Shown here piece after piece: positions 53,001 through 61,248 of a DNA stretch of 64,000 bases (position 1 is its first letter; each line of letters starts with the position of its first letter). Source of the stretch: Hemicentrotus pulcherrimus (lineage: Eukaryota; Echinodermata; Echinoidea; Camarodonta; Strongylocentrotidae); NCBI GenBank assembly GCA_003118195.1, contig BEXV01000155.1, positions 130,025 through 194,024 on the forward strand, read 5' to 3'. A program made the position numbers and the translations under genes. A model generated the notes under the pieces. It saw only the letters and a list, made by a program, of their open reading frames with translations, was not told where the DNA came from and ran no database searches.

Positions 53001-56000
53001 AATGTTGTTTTGAGGAGTGTATTAGTGTAAGCTCATCGTTTTTGTGAACTTTGTATGCAAACATGTACAGTACATGTAATTTCAAATGCTGTGATACATG
53101 AATATAAGGGACACTTTTCTCCAAACATGACACTATCAACATCATTTGCCACAATTTGCCCAGTAAAACAGAGTTATTAAACCAAAAACAGAGCTGAAGA
53201 AAAAAATATGAAAGAAGAACAGACCTGGTGATCTTGTTGCTGCCTGCTGAGAGGTTGGATGGCCTCTTCTTGAGGCTGTTCTGAGCCGAGGTGTCTCTCT
53301 GCTTGAGTTACCCAGTCCAACAGGTCCTGGAGGGATCGCATCAGCTCCTTCACACTTTCCTCAACGGACATCTATAGAAAATATGATGATTTTGCAAATT
53401 AAAATGAGCAATATTTTCTAGGTAGATGCTCATTCATAGGTCAAATTCATTGCGTTCAGAATAGTTCCATTCCTAGATAATCTATGTGGGAGTTTGCTAT
53501 TGGAGCTCCATAAATTGATGTTTGAGTGCCCACCCATATTCATGTCACAACTACTAGCTATGACATGGTGTTTGCATTGAAACCAAGAAATTCAATGCAA
53601 TGTGTAAAATCTCCCTTTCCAACATGGTGGCAGCGGTGGGATTTGTTCCTCAAAATTTACTTTTATGTATTCTAAAAAGAGCAATGATGAATCAAAATTC
53701 AAAAATACAATCCCTCTTTAACCCGCCCGAGCCAATATATACTTGCTGACAATTTAAAACTATGAAGATACATTGAAAACTTGGTGGCCTACAGAAGAAT
53801 GGAAAATGACCAAATTGCTCACTGAGAGCCATAGGGGCATTAATCATACGTGGAAAGCCCTTCTGGATCTCAGCAGAGGATGTGACATACCGTATCATCT
53901 CTGTCTTTCTTCAAAGCAGCTAAGGTATCCTCAGACTCCCTCTGCCATCCCTGGCTGTCACGCAGGAGCCTCTCGTAAGTCTCCCTCAGTTCTGTTACCA
54001 GGCCGGTAAGCTCCGTCTGGAGCTCAGGACTGAGCTTGTCCTTGGTGTTACGAATGAACTGTTCAGCATAGACAGTCACGTCTGAGACTGGGACCCTGTG
54101 GTCAGCGATGTCCTTGCAGATGGGCTGAAAGTGGTACATGGATAAAAGATAAAATTGTTGATTGAGATGCCAACACATTTACAAATTTGTTTATGATGTT
54201 AAATACCCCTCTGTTTTTTTCTTTTTTTTTGGCAGTCAAAGCTCTTTCATTTGGACAAAATTAACATCCATTATAAGTTTCAATAGATCAGAAGATAAAA
54301 AGTCTCTTTGAGATACATCAAGAAAAATAGCATGAGTAGTATATGTCCATCTATTTTTACAACAAGAATATTGAACACAAATGTGTTACCAACATCCAAC
54401 TAACCTTGTATCTTTTTGATAAGCCATTCTATTTTTTACTTCCCAAATGTTTAAAAATTGGCAAAATAATCATGATAATCAACAAGATGACAGTACTGAA
54501 GCAAATATTTTTATTTTCTTATTTCTTCATTTCCAGACTCCCTTCAAGACACCATACCTTAAAGGCCTCTATCTGTCTATCAAGCTCCTCCACATTCCGG
54601 CTGGTTGGCTTAAGCTGGTGAAGCTTGGTCTCTGTCTCATTAGCCCAGTCCTGCAAACCAAAGATCCCACCACATCGTTCCAGGAACTGCAGCATGAGTT
54701 CCAGGTCCTCAAGGCGCTCTGAGACCTCGTATTGGACTGCCTTGTAGCCTTCCTGAACCTCAGCCATCTGGTCATCTACAAAGGTGTCCTCTGCAAAGTT
54801 GCAATGTAAAATAGGCATTATGCTTCAATCAAATCACATTACACTCCAACTTTACACTGCCTTATGCAGTTTAATATCAGATGTAATGTAATAGTTTAGA
54901 CCAAAAAAAAAGCTTGTACTTCTTAAAGAAAAGATGGGTTCATGAAATGTGGATTTACAAGTAGATGTCATGAAGTAAGGTTTGTATCATAATAAAGAAT
55001 GACAACAAAGATACTATGACTGATCACTTTGATGAAATATTGAATTTGACAATTTCAATTATGCAAATAGAGTAATAATCTTTGAAAGATAATCAAACAA
55101 AATTTACACAAGGATAGATTAGATTCCTATAAAAAGAGGTAATATTTATTCCATCTTACTGTCTTCAATGTAATCTGGCGTAGCGTAGGTCGGGGGTCTA
55201 GCATCGATCGGCTTGGTGACGTCAATCTCAGTTGAGCGGGCATGAGTACGAGTATTGATAGTATCTTCTGTCTCACTGATCAGGCGATCATAGACGGTAC
55301 CGAATCGCCAGTTCTCATCGATGTTTGGCTTGTAGTCTTTGACCTCTCCTTGGAATGGCTGCAAGAGTGAAGAAGGGTAATCAAGAAATCAAACATGAAC
55401 ACAATTTGGGTGTAAAGGGAGGGAAGACAAAAGTTAAAGAAGGTATACAGGAAAAACAAAAACATGTAGAACAGCGAGGTACACAGGTACAATACAAAGA
55501 AGGTGACAAGGAAGAATAAATGAAAAAAATTAATTAAGAAAACATAAATACATGTAGAGATAATGAAGGAAAAGAGAAAGATGTACATTTAACAAAATAA
55601 CAATGAAATAGCTTTATCATGTACCTTGATGTCTCAGATCTGTTTCTTGAGTTGTTCGACGTCCCGAGCGACAGGGCCCATCTGATCGATCTTCCTCAAT
55701 TGATTCTCAATCCATCCTGTTGACTCCCTGAACGATGCATTGAACTTCTTGGCTGCGGCTTGCTTCCTGTCAAACTGCTCAGCTCTGCATTCAGATAACA
55801 AATACATGTATAAAATAAATTCATTGTCTATTTTTCCAACACGATTGAAGGGGCAATTGAATTTCCATTATGGCCCTATTCCATGTTGCCCTGTCCCCAT
55901 CATCGACATCGACAATGATTGGCTGTCCAAGGTCTTTCCCATGGTCTGCTTATTAGTCTAAAGCTAGCTACTCTGCAATTCAATTTATACATGTAATTGG

Positions 56001-58520
56001 CTGCCCTCAAGAAGGCTAATAGTGCAATTGACAATACACAGGTCTAACAGCCTTCATGAAGAGAGCGACAATGTAGTACATATATATCTAAAATATACGG
56101 TAGACACTGTGTGCTTCTGCGAGTATTATCTATGGCATTACTTAACAGCGCAGTGATCTTTTATTATTCACTGACATATGCTTTATTATATCACCCCTAT
56201 ATCAAAGAAATCATTTTACTAACCGCTTTGTGACAGCATTCTCGAGTGTGTCCCAGTTGAGCTCACAGTTCTTGAGCATAGTCTTGACCTCAGAGACATC
56301 CGTTGCCTTTGGATGCTTCATGAGTTCATCAGCAATTTCATGGATTACCTTGTACTGAGGACGGTGCTGATCAATCTCTCGGCGGCATTGCTGATTGAGA
56401 ATAAAAGAAGAGAGAGCAGTCTAGTTTAATTTTCATGTTTGAAAAACTGAAATGATCAAATTGTATCATACAACCTCATCAACAAAACTCAAGGTAAACT
56501 CTGCCTTTTCTTTTTTTTTAATTGCTGCCACAAAATCCATTGGGCATACAATCTAATATGTGTGTTACAAGATAAGGAAATGTACAGTGCCCTGGTCATT
56601 TTATTTACCCTTTACCATGGCAGTTTTTAGAAGCCATTTACCACATTAAGTGTGAACAAAGCTTAAGGTGTCATAAGGTGGCTGGGATAAATGGAGCAAC
56701 TTAAAAAGAGGAAGGATTCTTCTTTATCCAAAATATTATAACTTTTCCATATTTGGCTACCATTGGACATCATCTTCATCTACTCTACTTTGAGTTTCAT
56801 AGAAACTAGAGGCGAGAAATTACAACCGCATCAGCAAAATACTTTCAAATCTCTCACCTGGATTTCATCACCGATGCGAGGCAGCTCCTGTGTCATGAAT
56901 TCTTTGGACTCGACACGAGCGATCTTAGGCAGAGCCCAATCTTCTAGCTCATCCAAAGCTTTCTCAAAGTCTCTCAGTCTGTCCTTCAGACTGGAGAGCT
57001 GCTGGCCGTGGTCCTTCGATGTCCCTGACACCTACAAAGTTATCAAATGTGATTAAGAAAGTGACTGTTCACAAAAGAATTTTGATGTTGGTAATAGTGC
57101 TATATCATAGAATTCCTTCCCCTCCTTGTAAAATATTTGATCTCTCAGAAGCCAGAAGGGTGTTAACTACGAGTTAAAGTATAGAATTTAACACCCTTCT
57201 GGCTCTAAACAGGCGAATAATTGTAAAACAACAACAAATGCATTGCCTCAGATGTCATTAGATTATTGCCCATGAGGCATGTTCATGCATGTATAACTGA
57301 CTGTGCCATATTATTAATCTTCAGTGTTTGCATTGTCAATAGCCAAGTTTCTAAAGGTATGCATTTACTTGAAACATGCAGTCACTATGCAGTCATCTGC
57401 AATATAATCACATCTCATTTACATATAATTTGCATAGATGTAATCATTCCTACCTGATTGTATCTGGCATGAAGATTATCCAGCTTCTGCTTGATGATCA
57501 AGCCTTCTTCTGGAGCACAATTCTCAACAAAGTTATTTGCTGACATCACCATCTGTTCCAGGACAGGTTTCTTGATATCGATTTCATCTACCATCATCTG
57601 AAAGCAACAACGACAGCAGCAAGGATGATTAGTTAGTTAGTTAGTTTCTTAGTTCTAATCAAGATACTGTACTGTTGGGAAAGGTGTACTTCAAATGGAC
57701 TTCAAAATAATAAATGAACGTAAATTGAGCAAAGAAGTGTTACTGTTTACCACAGGGACAAATGTGCATTTCCAAAATGTATCACTACATTGACAACATG
57801 ATTTTTATTGAAAGGAAAATATGATTTAACATCCCTTAGTTGGCAACATGATGAAAATTTAGGAAACATCTGTTCAAATAAAATTGGCAATGTTTCAACT
57901 TTCATACAATTTCTATTCATATATAGTCTCTTCAGTTATAATAGCTTTTAATCAAAAAGATAATGTAAAATATTGCTTGTTTGCTACATGAAGGTGCCTT
58001 GTCTGTTCCAGACATTGGCATTCAATGCTTTCCATCTACTTCTATTTCTGGTTCTTTGTAAATGTGAAGTTACTTATGTTACCAGTAAACCCAATTAACT
58101 CATCCATGTATTTGATGCACTCCCTCTGCTTCTCATAACATATTAGCCACACAAAAATAAGATACAAAATAAAATGGATATTAGCATTGCCAATTTGAAG
58201 AAGCCCTCATCAATTAGCCCAAGGAGCAGTCTTGGCCCAAATAGGCTAAACCATAGATCATTATACCACAGAGAGTGTCCCTACCTTGCCCTGTGACATT
58301 TGTTCCTCCATGGGAGCAGATTTGACGACCACCACCGTTCCTTTGTTCATCATGTGGACGTCCTTCTCCTTGTTGTCCAGCCAGGACATCAGTTCATCGA
58401 TGTTGTCATGGATATTCTGGGACTTGGCAAGGGCATCCTCCAGGGCTGCTGAACGGTCGTTGATCTGGGCCTGAAGGCCCTCGTAGTCATCCACAATCTC
58501 ACCTGATAAGGGGGAAAGGG

Positions 58521-58552
<32 letters not shown>

Positions 58553-61192
58553 TTCCGTTTTATTAAAACAGGGTAGCCCCGTCAGTAATCACAGTACTGT
58601 TTTCCAGGGGGCCCTGTACATTGGGCACTATTACTCACAAGATCGTTGTATGGACATTACAAGGGTCTCAAGGGCCTGGTACAGAAAGTACAATTTCATG
58701 TTGCAGCACTGTCAAGGTTTAGTGGATAACTTACCAGACTACTTGGTACCAAAAGTATGAAAATTTATTCAAGAAATTCCCTGAAACGCTCAATCCTCTC
58801 ATCATGACAACATAAAGCCGGGAAATATCATACGCCATAGAATACTTTAGCTTAATATATTAGCATACTATAAGTGTGCTAGATTATTTTCATTGTCACT
58901 GTGAACCTCTAGCAATTCCGCTGAGTGTGCCAAGGCTTTTAACAATTGTAATCAAATTATAAAAAGGACAAGACCACTAAATAAACTGAATAAGCACAGG
59001 TTTTGGCATTAATATAAAATCTAAACAGGGCAACTTATTTACCAATGAACTGCAAAAGAAGAAAGAGCTCATTTTGTGAGAGAGAATCATCGTGATGGGA
59101 ATAAGACAACTCACCTGTGGTCCTATCAACAGTAGGCCTAATGTTAGGCTGAGCCTGACTAAGGTCCACACCAGATTCTGTGACACCGTCCACGTCCTTC
59201 TGATGACCTCTGACATCCTTCCTGAAATTGGCCAACTGTTCAATCTGTCTTCTAATGGTTGCTGTCTCGGCCCCGATGGGCTCCTTGAGGATACCCTTCA
59301 GGGAGTCGTTGGCCCCCTGGAGCCAATCCTGTGTTGTTCCGACCCGACCCCAGTACTTAGAGTGCTTCACCACCAGTTGACCCAAGAGGTCGCCGTGGTC
59401 AAAGCAGGCTGTCCTGAGTCGCTCGTAGCGGGCGTGTAAGTCAGAGAGGATCTTGAAGATGACCTCGCTCTCCTTGTTCTCCTGGAAGGAGCGCAGGAAT
59501 TCTCGAGAGGACACTTTGTTGCGGAACTCTTTGATGAAATCTCGATAGGTCTGTAAGTAAAAAATGTAATTATAAAGACAGAGAGAAATATATACTAAGT
59601 ACATGTATACATGTACATGATATTTAACAAAAATTAATTCCTAGAACTGTATCCTGATGCCAAATCTAAATAAGTTCATTACGAGTTGTTTTACACAGAA
59701 AACGCATTTGTGATGTTCCTGCAGTGTAAAATACAACATGACTTGAAAACGAAAGCAAACTTTTTGACTCAATTTTAAGAGCAGAATGGTAATTCAAACC
59801 AAATGTTAGAACATAAATTTTTATCAAGTACATGTATAAAGTGCACAATGAGTCAATATTGACTGCAGTTCAAAGAAATGTATATATACTGGAACAAGTG
59901 GACTTATGTTCTTCTATAAATGTTAGCATTTACCTTGCTGAAGTTCAAGAACTGTTGAGCAGCTTTGTCGGTGTACTTCAGATCCGCAGAGTGTGTCACC
60001 ACATTATCTGTGAACTTCTTGTGATCCCCGACCTGTTGTTCCAGGTGGTCACCGTCTGTTGCGATGTTCCTGACAATCGCATCCAACTCCTGCTCGGCCA
60101 TCCTCAGCCAATCACCAAACTCACCGAAGTCCTCCTCAATCTTCGCGAGGTCCTCTACAGCAAAGGTCAGCTTGTTGGAGCGGTCGGTGGAATGCTTGTT
60201 GAGACGGTCATAGCGGGTACGGAGCTCATCAGAGTTCTCCTGCAGGAGGCGTCTGTCGTCTTCGGTGAGCTTGGAGCTCTGGGCCTTGAGGAGAGTGTTG
60301 GCATCCTGGATAACCTTCTGGACAGGCTCAGAGTGGTCTTGGACATCATTATTGAGGCCCTGTGGGCAGGTTATAGAAATAGGATGAGTGTGATGCAATG
60401 GACAGCAATACCTATCGTCATTGTTGTTAGACACCAAATTGATGTTAAAGACATATCTTTATGTGAATAACACATTGCCACAACTGTTCTAAATGTTGGG
60501 GGGAAAAATAGTGGTTTCAAAAAATTTGAGTGCCAAAACAATAAAAACATAATGTGCATGTCCATGATATCCTTTTAAAAAATCATCAATTAGGATGTGT
60601 CTAGCAATATCATTAATCACAAATTTACTTGACTAATACATGTATATATGTACGTGTGACATCAATGTAAAGATAACTGTCTTTAGAAGTACTTAAATCT
60701 GAGTATGAATCAGAATCTTTCGGATACAGTACAACCGCCACGTTATAACATGCAGCTGAGTGTTTTTTTGCTAATAAAACGACCTTGGTCATAGGTGATT
60801 GATTCAACCTGAATCAATATAATTTCCACAGGGGACTGGAGAGGGATCGACTATTTGGTCATAAAGTATATACAAGGAGAAAAACCACAAGAAATACTAC
60901 ATACTGTATGAGTCTGGTGTTGTGAACCGACTTCATCTCCGGTCTCAAAGAGAGGTTGCTGTGATGAGTGTTGCTCTTCAGAATACTTGACCCAATCCAG
61001 CATCTCCTGAAGTGCTGTTGAGACCTCCAAGAATTGAAGGCTTAGTTGAGACTAAAGAGGATGAAAAGAAAATATATCATAAGTATGAAGTCTTTGAACA
61101 ATACCAATATACAGTATTCGTCTGTACACCATCACCATCATAAATACCATCATCATCACCACAACCATTAGCATCACTACTACTACCACCAC

Positions 61193-61248
<56 letters not shown>

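Larger units (their letters stand above)
49824..55784 (-). repeat. Cassette unit 2 (A2 to L2), with in-frame TGA
   Basis: Ten exons: H and I are fused (as in unit 8), J and K are fused, F is whole. Exon A2 holds the only in-frame stop codon found in any exon of the window (55634-55636). All other exons of the unit are open and have normal lengths, so the unit is otherwise intact. It is the most compact complete unit, about 6.0 kb. Confidence 0.88.

Noticed and set aside
55634..55636. Selenocysteine reading of the TGA
   Set aside because: The aligned residue is R, K, Q or V, not Cys, and the 3' UTR with any SECIS element is outside the window.
59832..60470. Open plus-strand frame of about 210 codons
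   Set aside because: It lies antisense to exon F1 and runs into flanking intron. It has no splice-free homologue, and the same antisense openness appears opposite other exons (for example 25796-26167 and 18858-19268). A codon-composition shadow of the spectrin frame.
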